A DNA stretch of 64,000 nucleotides from an uncultured Oscillospiraceae bacterium (GTDB lineage: Bacteria; Bacillota; Clostridia; Oscillospirales; Oscillospiraceae). The stretch lies in the NCBI GenBank assembly GCA_934636655.1, contig CAKUAS010000002.1, forward strand, positions 133,994-197,993. Direction: 5' to 3'. This document shows positions 25,829 to 33,589 of the stretch, piece after piece. The notes beneath the pieces are model-generated. The model saw only the letters and a program-made list of their open reading frames with translations, did not search any database and was not told the origin of the DNA. The translations under genes and the position numbers were made by a program. Each line of letters opens with the position of its first letter. Position 1 is the first letter of the stretch.

Positions 25829-26290
25829 ATGGCGATTTTTGAGCAGATTGGAGAGAAAATCACAGGTGTAACGCAGAATGTCACTAAGCAGACCAAGAGC
25901 ATGGCAGAAAGCAGCCGCCTGTATGGCATGATCAGTGAGCAGGAGAGTAAGCGCGATTTGATGATGCTCGAGTTAGGGAGGCAATTCTATGAAAAATGCA
26001 GATTTGCTCCTGAGCCCGAATATGAAGAGCTTGTTTTGGAGATAGACAAGGTAATAAAAAGTATTTCTGAACTTAGTATGCAGCGCAGCAGACTTAAGGG
26101 TACGGTAATATGCTCTGCATGTGGTGCGGAGATGAAAAGCGGGGCGAGGTTTTGCAGCGTTTGCGGGAACAAGAGCATCACTCAAGACGGTGTTGGAACG
26201 CCGGAGCGAGCATTCTGCAAATACTGCGGCGTGAAATTACAGCAAGGAGACAGATATTGCCCCGAGTGTGGTGCAGCGATAGAAAAATGA
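25829..26290 (+). CDS. Zinc-ribbon protein with N-terminal coiled coil
   Basis: 153 residues, first of four. Residues 1-90 are helical and likely coiled coil (GVTQNVTKQTKSMAESSRLY ... EIDKVIKSISELSMQRSRL). Two zinc ribbons follow: CSACGAEMKSGARFCSVCG and CKYCGVKLQQGDRYCPECG, each a CxxC...CxxC pair. No membrane segment. Double zinc ribbons usually mediate protein or nucleic-acid contacts. Function unknown; the operon suggests it acts with the membrane-anchored ribbon proteins downstream. Confidence 0.8.
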   Translation: MAIFEQIGEKITGVTQNVTKQTKSMAESSRLYGMISEQESKRDLMMLELGRQFYEKCRFAPEPEYEELVLEIDKVIKSISELSMQRSRLKGTVICSACGAEMKSGARFCSVCGNKSITQDGVGTPERAFCKYCGVKLQQGDRYCPECGAAIEK

Positions 26291-26305
26291 GCGGAGGAAC
26301 TACAA

Positions 26306-27649
26306 ATGAAGACATGTGTTAATTGCGGTGCAGCGCTGGAGGATAGAGCTAAATTTTGCACAAAGTGTGGATGTAGGATAGAAGATACACCTATACAGTC
26401 TACTTACAATCTACCCACCGAGGATAGTGGACAAGTCAGAAAAAAGCGTAAAAAATGGTTGCCAATCATAATACTCATAGTTTGTGTTGCTGCAATAGGC
26501 GCTTTAGCTGCTGCGTATATGAATTCCCCTATAAGGGAGGTTCTGAATAGGGCGCGAGATATGAATAGCGGAAGTGCGGTGCAGATATATAACATAAAGA
26601 TAGACGGAAATCCGGTGGAGGAATGGGTAGTGCGCAAACTGCTTCCTTCGATTATGGACGGCATTGAGAGAGATTGGGCAGACGGAAAAGTAGATGCCAC
26701 GTTGGCTATAAATTATTTCGACGAACTAACAAGCATACGGGACAGTACATTATCAAAATGTGCGGATAAGCATTTGACGAATGTTTCGAAAGTTGTGGCA
26801 GCTGAATCTAATTTTACTCAGGCAGAAGCATTTTACGACAACGGAGAATACGGAGAAGCCATAGATTTCTATGCAAGCATACCGGAAAAATCCGATCTCT
26901 ATGAAGAGGCGCAGAAAAAATTAGGAGAGTGCCAGAAAAAGTATAGAGAACAGGTCATTTTCAAAGCTGAAAATGCAACTAAAGAAGGTAATCCGTATGC
27001 GAGCTTCGAAGAACTTAACAAGGCACACGCAAGATTTCCAGAAGACGAACAAATAAACACCATGCTTAAAAGTGCAATTGCAGCCTGTGAAGAATTAACG
27101 GCGGCAAATGCAAGGAGCTATGTCAAGGACGGAAAGTATGGGACTGCTCTTGGAGAGATAGAAAGCGGCCTTGAAATTCTTGGAGATAGCCAAAAACTCA
27201 GCGATCTTTATGATGAGATAGAACAGTCCAAGCCGATGCCCCTTTCAGATGTGCCTATAATAGACTCCAACAGGGCATATGAATATGAACCGGACATGTA
27301 TACCGATTCATATGGGAATACATATATGAGTGCGCATACATTTTATCCGGGACATTGGTTGGGGGATGACAAAGAAGGTATCGCGTATTTTAATTTAGAC
27401 AGGCAATATAAAAAATTTAAAGGTAGTATCATATTCAGCGAAGAATCGGATATTAACAGCTACATTAAAATATTTGTTTATGCGGATGATGCGTTAGTTT
27501 ACCAATCCGACACACTAACAAAATTGATTGAAAAAACAGACTTCGAAATTGACGTGAGCGGAGTTAAAAAGCTTGAGATAAAAGCGGTTAGAATAGACGG
27601 ATATAGTTCGGAAATAGCTATAGTAAACGCGAATTTGTTTAAAAAGTGA
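26306..27649 (+). CDS. Membrane-anchored zinc-ribbon protein with helical-repeat domain
   Basis: 447 residues. One zinc ribbon at the start (CVNCGAALEDRAKFCTKCG), a short linker, then a membrane helix (about 50-70: WLPIIILIVCVAAIGALAAA). The outer part holds helical repeats of TPR-like character (AEAFYDNGEYGEAIDFYASI; RSYVKDGKYGTALGEIESGL) and a C-terminal beta-rich domain that resembles an NPCBM-like fold (DDKEGIAYFNLDRQYKKFKG, then KLEIKAVRIDG). So the ribbon is cytoplasmic and the large domain extracellular. Second gene of the cluster; function unknown. Confidence 0.8.
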   Translation: MKTCVNCGAALEDRAKFCTKCGCRIEDTPIQSTYNLPTEDSGQVRKKRKKWLPIIILIVCVAAIGALAAAYMNSPIREVLNRARDMNSGSAVQIYNIKIDGNPVEEWVVRKLLPSIMDGIERDWADGKVDATLAINYFDELTSIRDSTLSKCADKHLTNVSKVVAAESNFTQAEAFYDNGEYGEAIDFYASIPEKSDLYEEAQKKLGECQKKYREQVIFKAENATKEGNPYASFEELNKAHARFPEDEQINTMLKSAIAACEELTAANARSYVKDGKYGTALGEIESGLEILGDSQKLSDLYDEIEQSKPMPLSDVPIIDSNRAYEYEPDMYTDSYGNTYMSAHTFYPGHWLGDDKEGIAYFNLDRQYKKFKGSIIFSEESDINSYIKIFVYADDALVYQSDTLTKLIEKTDFEIDVSGVKKLEIKAVRIDGYSSEIAIVNANLFKK

Positions 27650-27660
27650 GGAGATATAAA

Positions 27661-28182
27661 ATGTTATGCCCTAAATGCGGAGCAAATAATAATGGAAATG
27701 CACGGTTTTGCGAGTTGTGTGGGGAGTATCTGCAAACAGCATCGGTCGGCAACTCTCTGCCAAACAAAAAAAGAAGGAACAGAATAATAGGTGTTATCGC
27801 GGTTATTATAGCGGCGGCTGTTGCGGTGGGATTGTTTTTCTACATTCGAGGAGACAAACAGGAAAGCCTTGAAGAACAGATACTCGGAGCCTGGTATTTT
27901 ATGTTTGACGATGACTTTGCCCTTTTTGAGTTTTATGACGATGGAGAGGTGTACGCAGTCAGTGAGTGGGATGAAGAGCCCCTTATGTGGAGAGTGGATG
28001 GCAATATAATATACATCACAGATACTAATGAAAGTTTCACTGTAACGGTTGAGGGAATAGATGAGCAAATGATGACAGGTGTTTGGGTGAGAGATAACGG
28101 TTCGGGAGACGTAATGTCTCGGGTAACGGGATATAAAAACTTTCGAGACGCATGTAATTATGTGTTAACGCACTTATCATGA
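27661..28182 (+). CDS. Membrane-anchored zinc-ribbon protein
   Basis: 173 residues. The start MLCPKCGANNNGNARFCELC forms one zinc ribbon, followed by a Lys/Arg linker, a membrane helix (about 41-62) and an external domain of about 100 residues with GAWYFMFDDDFALFEFYDDG, a lipocalin-like or DUF5640-like beta pattern. The ATG at 27661 follows GAGGAGATATAAA. Same layout as the next gene. Function unknown. Confidence 0.75.
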   Translation: MLCPKCGANNNGNARFCELCGEYLQTASVGNSLPNKKRRNRIIGVIAVIIAAAVAVGLFFYIRGDKQESLEEQILGAWYFMFDDDFALFEFYDDGEVYAVSEWDEEPLMWRVDGNIIYITDTNESFTVTVEGIDEQMMTGVWVRDNGSGDVMSRVTGYKNFRDACNYVLTHLS

Positions 28183-28204
28183 CGAAAAGGCAGGTGATCA
28201 AGCA

Positions 28205-29041
28205 GTGATTTGTCCCAAATGCGGTTTTGACACAGGTGATGATGCACGGTTTTGCGGCGCTTGCGGTTCTGAGCTTGCAGCATGCAAAGCTACCAAATCG
28301 GCATTGCCGGATAAAAGGAAACGCAATAAAACTATCGGCGTTATCGTGGTTATCCTTGCCATTGTAACGGCGGCAGTAATGCTTATTCCGCAATTTATAC
28401 CGAATAAGGCGTGCGTGATATATAAAATGGAGCGCGTAAGTGCGGATGAGAGAACAGAGATCGTATATACATACAATGAAGACGGTACGCTAAATAAACG
28501 GGTGATTGGAGGAACGGAATATTCAAACGGCGCATGGCAAGAGTTTACATACGATAAGAAAAATAAAATGATAACACAGATGAATTATATTGCCGCAAGC
28601 GACGTTATATGGAAGACAACTTATAAATATAACGATGATGGGAAGATCACGGAGTTTTTGGATTATTCAAGCATGATAGGAGAGTCCGGGGAGCTGACTC
28701 AGCAGGGTATTTGCGAATACGACGATGAAGGACAGCTTAAAACATTAAAAGTGTATAGTCTCGACAATGGCAATAATGTTTATGGCAGCAATGTCGACCT
28801 GTATGAAAAAGCGCTTTTGTATATAAAAACTTATTCATACACTGACGGAAAGCTGGTTTCGACCGATACTGCCTATTCGGACCTTCAGGGTGCATCCGGA
28901 AAATGTGAATATACATACGATAAGGAAAATGTCGTGCTTGCCAAAATAAATGATGTAAATTACAGCATATATTGCAAAGAAGTAGAGGTGAATACGGATA
29001 TTGATATGGAAACATTCATGATGTTCGTTGGATATATTTAA
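28205..29041 (+). CDS. Membrane-anchored zinc-ribbon protein with RHS/YD-like repeats
   Basis: 278 residues, GTG start at 28205 after CAGGTGATCAAGCA. Zinc ribbon CPKCGFDTGDDARFCGACG, linker, membrane helix (about 44-64), then an external domain with tyrosine-rich short strands (YTYNEDGTLNKRVIGG; YKYNDDGKITEFLDYS; CEYDDEGQLKTLKVYS) that look like YD-type beta repeats. Last gene of the cluster; the malQ promoter starts just after it. Function unknown. Confidence 0.75.
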   Translation: MICPKCGFDTGDDARFCGACGSELAACKATKSALPDKRKRNKTIGVIVVILAIVTAAVMLIPQFIPNKACVIYKMERVSADERTEIVYTYNEDGTLNKRVIGGTEYSNGAWQEFTYDKKNKMITQMNYIAASDVIWKTTYKYNDDGKITEFLDYSSMIGESGELTQQGICEYDDEGQLKTLKVYSLDNGNNVYGSNVDLYEKALLYIKTYSYTDGKLVSTDTAYSDLQGASGKCEYTYDKENVVLAKINDVNYSIYCKEVEVNTDIDMETFMMFVGYI

Positions 29042-29049
29042 ACTCTGAC

Positions 29050-29078
29050 TTGATTCCTCGCTGCGTCGCGGCTAAAAT
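29050..29078 (+). promoter_or_regulatory. Predicted sigma-A promoter of malQ
   Basis: TTGATT (29050-29055), 17 bases, TAAAAT (29073-29078), followed by AGCC. Close match to 25249-25277. Confidence 0.6.
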
Positions 29079-29103
29079 AGCCGTATCACAGAGAGGTGAC
29101 ATT

Positions 29104-30597
29104 ATGAGTATAAAACGAAGCTGCGGCGTTCTTTTGCCGCTGTTCTCGCTGCCGTCAGGGCATGGGATAGGAACGCTCGGCAAGGCGGCGTATGAGTTTA
29201 TAGATTTTCTTGCCGCCGCCGGACAATCGTGGTGGCAGATACTGCCCGTAGGTCCTGCCGGAAGCGGAGACTCGCCGTATCAGAGCTTTTCGAGTTTTGC
29301 GGGAAACGCGTATTTTATAGACCTTGACATGTTCGTCGAGGACGGACTGCTGACGGAAAGCGAGGTCGACGCGATAGAATGGGGCAGCAATGCCGAAACT
29401 GTAGATTACGATGCGCTGCGGGAAAACCGCATGCCGATCCTGCGTATAGCCGCCCGGCGCGGCCTTGCGCGAGCGGACGCTGAGTTTGAAGCGTTTTGCC
29501 GCGATAATGCGAGGTGGCTTTACGACTTTGCGCTGTACATGGCGCTCAAGGAGCACTTTAACGGCAGCGCGTGGTATGAGTGGCCGGAGGATATCCGCCT
29601 GCACCGCATTGATGCCGTGGAGAAATACAGCTCCAAGCTGCATGACGATGTGCGGTTTTACTCGTATGTGCAGTATCTTTTCTATCGCCAGTGGAATGCC
29701 CTGCGTTCCTACGCGAAGGAAAAAGGGATAGGTATCATCGGCGATATGCCGATATATGTAGCGCTCGACTCGGCGGATGTCTGGGCAGAGCCGGAGTTTT
29801 TCCTTTTAGACGAGCAAAATGTCCCGGTCGAGGTCGCGGGCGTGCCGCCGGACTATTTCAGCGCCGACGGGCAGCTTTGGGGCAATCCACTGTACGATTG
29901 GGATGCGCTGCGGCGCGACGGCTACGGCTGGTGGATTCGCCGCGTTGACGGTGCGTCAAAGCTGTATGACGCGCTGCGCATCGACCATTTCCGCGCCTTT
30001 GAAAGCTACTGGGCGGTGCCGCGCGGAGCGGAAAGCGCAAAGCAGGGGCAATGGCGGCCCGGACCGGGTATGGACCTTGTCGGGAGGCTCACCGCATGGT
30101 TTAATAACGTTCAGTTCATCGCAGAGGATCTCGGCGTGCTCACGCCTGGGGTACACAAGCTGCTGTCAGACAGCGGACTGCCCGGCATGAAGGTACTCGA
30201 ATTTGCCTTCGATCCCTCGAGCCTGAGCGATTATCTGCCGCACAGGTACATTGAAAATTGCATCTGCTATGCCGGAACGCACGACAATAACACCTTGCGC
30301 GGCTGGATAGATGAAGAAAACCCCGAGACGCTTGCCTTTGTGCGCGAGTACCTCGGGATAGACGGTGAAGCAGACCTCGCTGACGCAGTGCTGCGTGCCG
30401 GTATGCGCTCAAAGGCGGAGCTCTTCATTGCGCAGATGCAGGACTGGCTCGGCCTCGCTGCGGATGCGCGTATGAACACCCCCGGCACCGTCGGCGGCAA
30501 CTGGGCTTGGCGCATGACGCCCGGCAGCGCTACGAAGGCCCTTGCCGGTAAGATGCGCCGCATGGCCTATATCTACGGAAGGAGCGACAAGGAATGA
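29104..30597 (+). CDS. malQ: 4-alpha-glucanotransferase (amylomaltase)
   Basis: 497 residues, GH77 family. It transfers alpha-1,4-glucan segments in glycogen or maltodextrin metabolism in the cytoplasm. Family marks are GVLLPLFSLPSGHGIGTLG, WWQILPVGPAGSGDSPYQSF, GDMPIYVALDSADVWAEPE, the nucleophile region ALRIDHFRAFESYW (Asp), IAEDLGVLTPGV with the acid/base Glu, and GTHDNNTLRGW. The ATG at 29104 follows AGAGAGGTGACATT; an earlier frame start at 29050 lies in the promoter. It overlaps the acetyltransferase gene by four bases. Confidence 0.94.
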   Translation: MSIKRSCGVLLPLFSLPSGHGIGTLGKAAYEFIDFLAAAGQSWWQILPVGPAGSGDSPYQSFSSFAGNAYFIDLDMFVEDGLLTESEVDAIEWGSNAETVDYDALRENRMPILRIAARRGLARADAEFEAFCRDNARWLYDFALYMALKEHFNGSAWYEWPEDIRLHRIDAVEKYSSKLHDDVRFYSYVQYLFYRQWNALRSYAKEKGIGIIGDMPIYVALDSADVWAEPEFFLLDEQNVPVEVAGVPPDYFSADGQLWGNPLYDWDALRRDGYGWWIRRVDGASKLYDALRIDHFRAFESYWAVPRGAESAKQGQWRPGPGMDLVGRLTAWFNNVQFIAEDLGVLTPGVHKLLSDSGLPGMKVLEFAFDPSSLSDYLPHRYIENCICYAGTHDNNTLRGWIDEENPETLAFVREYLGIDGEADLADAVLRAGMRSKAELFIAQMQDWLGLAADARMNTPGTVGGNWAWRMTPGSATKALAGKMRRMAYIYGRSDKE

Positions 30598-31193
30598 ATG
30601 ATATAAAGCTGCGCGTTGCGCGCACTTCTGATGCGGGCGAGCTTTTGGCTCTCTACGCGCCCTATGTCGAGGACACAGCCATAAGCTTCGAGACTGTCGT
30701 TCCGAGCCTTGAGGAGTTTACCGAGCGCATGGTGCATAAGCTGCCTCGGTATCCCTATATAGTCGCGGAGAAAGACGGCGAGCTTTTGGGCTATGCCTAT
30801 TTAAGTCCATTTGTCGGGCGCGCGGCCTACGACTGGGCAGCGGAGACGACGATATATCTTCGGCTCGACTGCCGCCGCATCGGTATCGGGAAAATGCTGT
30901 ACACGGCGCTTGAGAGCATCGCCCGCGCACAGGGCATAATAAATTTAGAGGCCTGCATCGGCTGGACTGATACGCCAGACGAGCACCTGACCAATAACAG
31001 CGCCGAATATCACGAGCACCTAGGATACCGCATGGTCGGCAGGTTTTATAAGTGCGGCTATAAATTCGGAACATGGTACGACATGGTGTGGATGGAAAAG
31101 CTCCTCGGTGAGCATCCGGACACGCCGCGGGATATAATTCCGTTTTCCGAACTCAGTGCCGAAACGCTGCGCAAGGCAGGTATAGAAACATGA
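30594..31193 (+). CDS. GNAT acetyltransferase, phosphinothricin-acetyltransferase-like
   Basis: 199 residues. The pattern matches the Pat/YncA branch: LRVARTSDAGELLALYAPYV, EFTERMVHKLPRYPYIVAEK, then the acetyl-CoA loop region RLDCRRIGIGKMLYTALE and a final FGTWYDMVWMEKLLG. These enzymes acetylate free amino groups of small molecules such as methionine analogues. The gene overlaps malQ (ATGA) but the functional link is not obvious. A terminator follows. Confidence 0.88.
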   Translation: MNDIKLRVARTSDAGELLALYAPYVEDTAISFETVVPSLEEFTERMVHKLPRYPYIVAEKDGELLGYAYLSPFVGRAAYDWAAETTIYLRLDCRRIGIGKMLYTALESIARAQGIINLEACIGWTDTPDEHLTNNSAEYHEHLGYRMVGRFYKCGYKFGTWYDMVWMEKLLGEHPDTPRDIIPFSELSAETLRKAGIET

Positions 31194-31194
31194 A

Positions 31195-31222
31195 AAAAGC
31201 ACCCCCACGGGGTGCTTTTTTA
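31195..31222. terminator. Rho-independent terminator
   Basis: AAAAGCACCCC-CAC-GGGGTGCTTTTTT between the GNAT gene and the convergent VanZ-like gene. Confidence 0.88.
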
Positions 31223-31228
31223 CTTCTA

Positions 31229-31681
31229 TCAGTGCAGAAAATCGAGCTTTCGGTAAAGGAAAAAACCTGCCACAGCGCCGATGATGTTCAAAAGATAATC
31301 CTCGATATCGCAGCTTCCGAGCATAAGGAAAAGCTGCAGAAACTCTATAGCTATTATAACCAACGTAGTGAAAATGAAAAAGCGCTTAAAGCTGCGGAGC
31401 TTTTCGACTATACTCGGCAGCAGCAGCCCCCACGGCAGAAACAGCAGCAGATTTCCTATCAGGCCGGTTATGAAATACTTGACGACAACAGCTGATTTAT
31501 ACGGCGTCGTTAAGAACACATAGAAGCTGAAAAACGGAATGAAGTTGCTGCTTGCTTTGAGGTATTCGGCGTAACTCATGTCGAACGTAGCCCCTATACC
31601 TTTGAGAAGCGTCAGATACGCAAGTGCCATGCAGTACAGGGCGAAAACGATTATCAGGATGGGTCTTTTGCCTTTGCTCAT
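31229..31681 (-). CDS. VanZ-like membrane protein
   Basis: 150 residues with four helices. VanZ marks include NFIPFFSFYVF, GNLLLFLPWGLLLP and EFLQLFLMLGSCDIEDYLLN, the last carrying the family's acidic motif. VanZ-type proteins are loosely linked to glycopeptide tolerance, but most family members have no known role and no van genes are here. It is five bases from the ABC-F gene and likely co-transcribed with it. Confidence 0.88.
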   Translation of the reverse strand: MSKGKRPILIIVFALYCMALAYLTLLKGIGATFDMSYAEYLKASSNFIPFFSFYVFLTTPYKSAVVVKYFITGLIGNLLLFLPWGLLLPSIVEKLRSFKRFFIFTTLVIIAIEFLQLFLMLGSCDIEDYLLNIIGAVAGFFLYRKLDFLH

Positions 31682-31685
31682 ATCT

Positions 31686-33290
31686 TTACCTTTCGGGTAT
31701 CGTGCCGCCTGTGAGGTTCATATATTCGTCGAATGAGCACATGCGGTCGATGATGCCGTCGTCGGTTATCTCGATTATGCGGTTTGCGACCGTCTGCGTG
31801 AGCTGGTGGTCGTGGCTGGAGAAAATGATGTTGTACTTAAAAGCCTCAAGGCCGTTGTTCAGAGCCGCGATGCTTTCAAGGTCAAGATGGTTCGTCGGTT
31901 GATCGAGAACGAGGAAGTTTGCACCGGAGAGCATCATCTTGCTTATCATGCATCTGACCTTCTCGCCGCCGGAGAGTACCTTCACGGGCTTATAAACATC
32001 GTCGCCGGAGAAAAGCATGCGGCCGAGGAAGGTGCGCAGATAGCTTTCTCGCTTATCGTCGGAAAACTGGCGCATCCAGTCCATAAGGTCATAGTCGCAG
32101 TTTTCAAAATAGGAGTTGTGATCCTTGGGGAAGTAGGCTTGAGTAGTCGACGCGCCCCACTTCACGGTGCCGGAGTCGGGCTCCTCCTCGCCCATGAGGA
32201 TCTTGAACAGCATCGTAACGGCAAGCTCGTTTTTGCCGAGAATAGCTATCTTATCCTCCTTGCCGACGATGAAGCTGACATTGTTTAAAAGCTTCACGCC
32301 GTCGACGGTCTTGCTGACCTCAGTGACGAACAGCCTGTCCTTACCCGGCTCCCGATCGGCCTTGAAGCCGACCCAGGGATAGCGCCTGCCGGAGGCCGGC
32401 AGCTCCTCGACGGTGAGCTTGTCCAAAAGCTTTCTGCGGCTGGTGGCCTGGCGGGACTTCGACTTGTTCGCCGAGAACCTTGCGATAAAGCCCTGCAGCT
32501 CGGCGATCTTCTGCTCGGACTTCTTGTTCTGATCCTTTATGAGCTTCTGCATCAGCTGGCTGGACTCATACCAGAAGTCGTAGTTGCCGACGTACATTTT
32601 TATCTTGCCGTAGTCGATATCGACGATGTGGGTACAGACGTTGTTGAGGAAGTAGCGGTCATGCGAAACGACGAGCACCGTGCCCTCATAGTCCATCAGG
32701 AAGTCCTCGAGCCAGACTACGCTCGCGAGGTCGAGGTTGTTCGTAGGCTCGTCGAGCAGGATGATATCGGGCGAGCCGAACAGTGCCTGAGCAAGCAGGA
32801 CCTTGACCTTGAGGCGCGGATCCATATCGCGCATCATCGTTCCGTGGAAATCGGGCGAAACGCCCAGACCCTGAAGTATGCGGCTTGCGTCGGATTCGGC
32901 CTCCCAGCCGCCGAGCTCGGCAAACTCCTCCTCGAGCTCCGCTGCACGAAGGCCGTCGGCATCGTCAAAATCGGGCTTGTCGTAGATCGCGTCCTTTTCC
33001 TTGCCGCAGTCGTAAAGACGCTGGTTGCCCATGATAACGGTATCCATGACCGTATAATCGTCGTACATGTTCTGGTTCTGCTTGAGCACCGACATGCGCT
33101 TTTTCGCGGCGATCGTGACGCTGCCGGTCGAGGGCTCGAGCTCGCCCGAGAGTATCTTTATAAACGTCGATTTGCCCGCGCCGTTTGCGCCGATGATGCC
33201 GTAGCAGTTGCCGGGTGTAAATTGCAGATCAACGCGTGAAAACAAAACGTTTCCGCCGAAATTTATCGAAAGATCATTGACTGAAAGCAT
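31686..33290 (-). CDS. ABC-F family ATPase with one degenerate ATP site
   Basis: 534 residues, two nucleotide-binding domains with a linker, no membrane segments; ABC-F proteins act on the ribosome. Domain 1 has Walker A GANGAGKS and Walker B LLDEPTNNLD, but its signature reads MDPRLKVKV in place of LSGGE-KVKV. Domain 2 has an intact signature LSGGEKVRC, but its Walker A is GKNELAVTM (Lys replaced by Val, about residue 356) and its Walker B is LDQPTNHLD (catalytic Glu replaced by Gln). In a head-to-tail pair this leaves one complete site and one with all key parts altered. Subfamily resembles YkpA/YbiT. Confidence 0.9.
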   Translation of the reverse strand: MLSVNDLSINFGGNVLFSRVDLQFTPGNCYGIIGANGAGKSTFIKILSGELEPSTGSVTIAAKKRMSVLKQNQNMYDDYTVMDTVIMGNQRLYDCGKEKDAIYDKPDFDDADGLRAAELEEEFAELGGWEAESDASRILQGLGVSPDFHGTMMRDMDPRLKVKVLLAQALFGSPDIILLDEPTNNLDLASVVWLEDFLMDYEGTVLVVSHDRYFLNNVCTHIVDIDYGKIKMYVGNYDFWYESSQLMQKLIKDQNKKSEQKIAELQGFIARFSANKSKSRQATSRRKLLDKLTVEELPASGRRYPWVGFKADREPGKDRLFVTEVSKTVDGVKLLNNVSFIVGKEDKIAILGKNELAVTMLFKILMGEEEPDSGTVKWGASTTQAYFPKDHNSYFENCDYDLMDWMRQFSDDKRESYLRTFLGRMLFSGDDVYKPVKVLSGGEKVRCMISKMMLSGANFLVLDQPTNHLDLESIAALNNGLEAFKYNIIFSSHDHQLTQTVANRIIEITDDGIIDRMCSFDEYMNLTGGTIPER

Positions 33291-33322
33291 TTGAAATACC
33301 TCTGTTTTTAAAAATCCTTTTC

Positions 33323-33351
33323 ATTTTATCATCAATGCTCCGCAATGGCAA
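33323..33351 (-). promoter_or_regulatory. Predicted sigma-A promoter of the ABC-F gene
   Basis: Minus-strand TTGCCA (33346-33351), 17 bases, TAAAAT (33323-33328), about 33 bases before the start codon. Confidence 0.6.
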
Positions 33352-33406
33352 TAATTAATAGGATTTTTTGCGCGCCGTCTGCAAAGACTGAATTTGAGGC
33401 GGTGAT

Positions 33407-33541
33407 ATGATGAAAATGATAATTCTGGCGGCTGTGCTGCCGATAGGCCTCGTGCTGGCGACCTCGTTTCTCATAACGCTCGTGAGAGGGCTCATTGCGC
33501 GTCTTCGCAGGACACCGGGCGGCAAGGAGAGCGACTTGTAA
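33407..33541 (+). CDS. Small single-helix membrane protein
   Basis: 44 residues: MMKMIILAAVLPIGLVLATS then FLITLVRGLIARLRRTPGGK and ESDL. One hydrophobic helix followed by a basic tail. A plausible ribosome site GAGGCGGTGAT precedes the ATG at 33407 (a second ATG follows at 33410). Its stop codon overlaps the -35 box of the alpha-galactosidase promoter. Not similar to anything I recognise; a leader-like or regulatory small protein is possible. Confidence 0.5.
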   Translation: MMKMIILAAVLPIGLVLATSFLITLVRGLIARLRRTPGGKESDL

Positions 33542-33564
33542 GTACAAGGCAGCTGTGATATAAT
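33536..33564 (+). promoter_or_regulatory. Predicted sigma-A promoter of the alpha-galactosidase gene
   Basis: TTGTAA (33536-33541), 17 bases, TATAAT (33559-33564). Confidence 0.7.
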
Positions 33565-33589
33565 TTTATCATTAAAAATAAGAGGTGAT

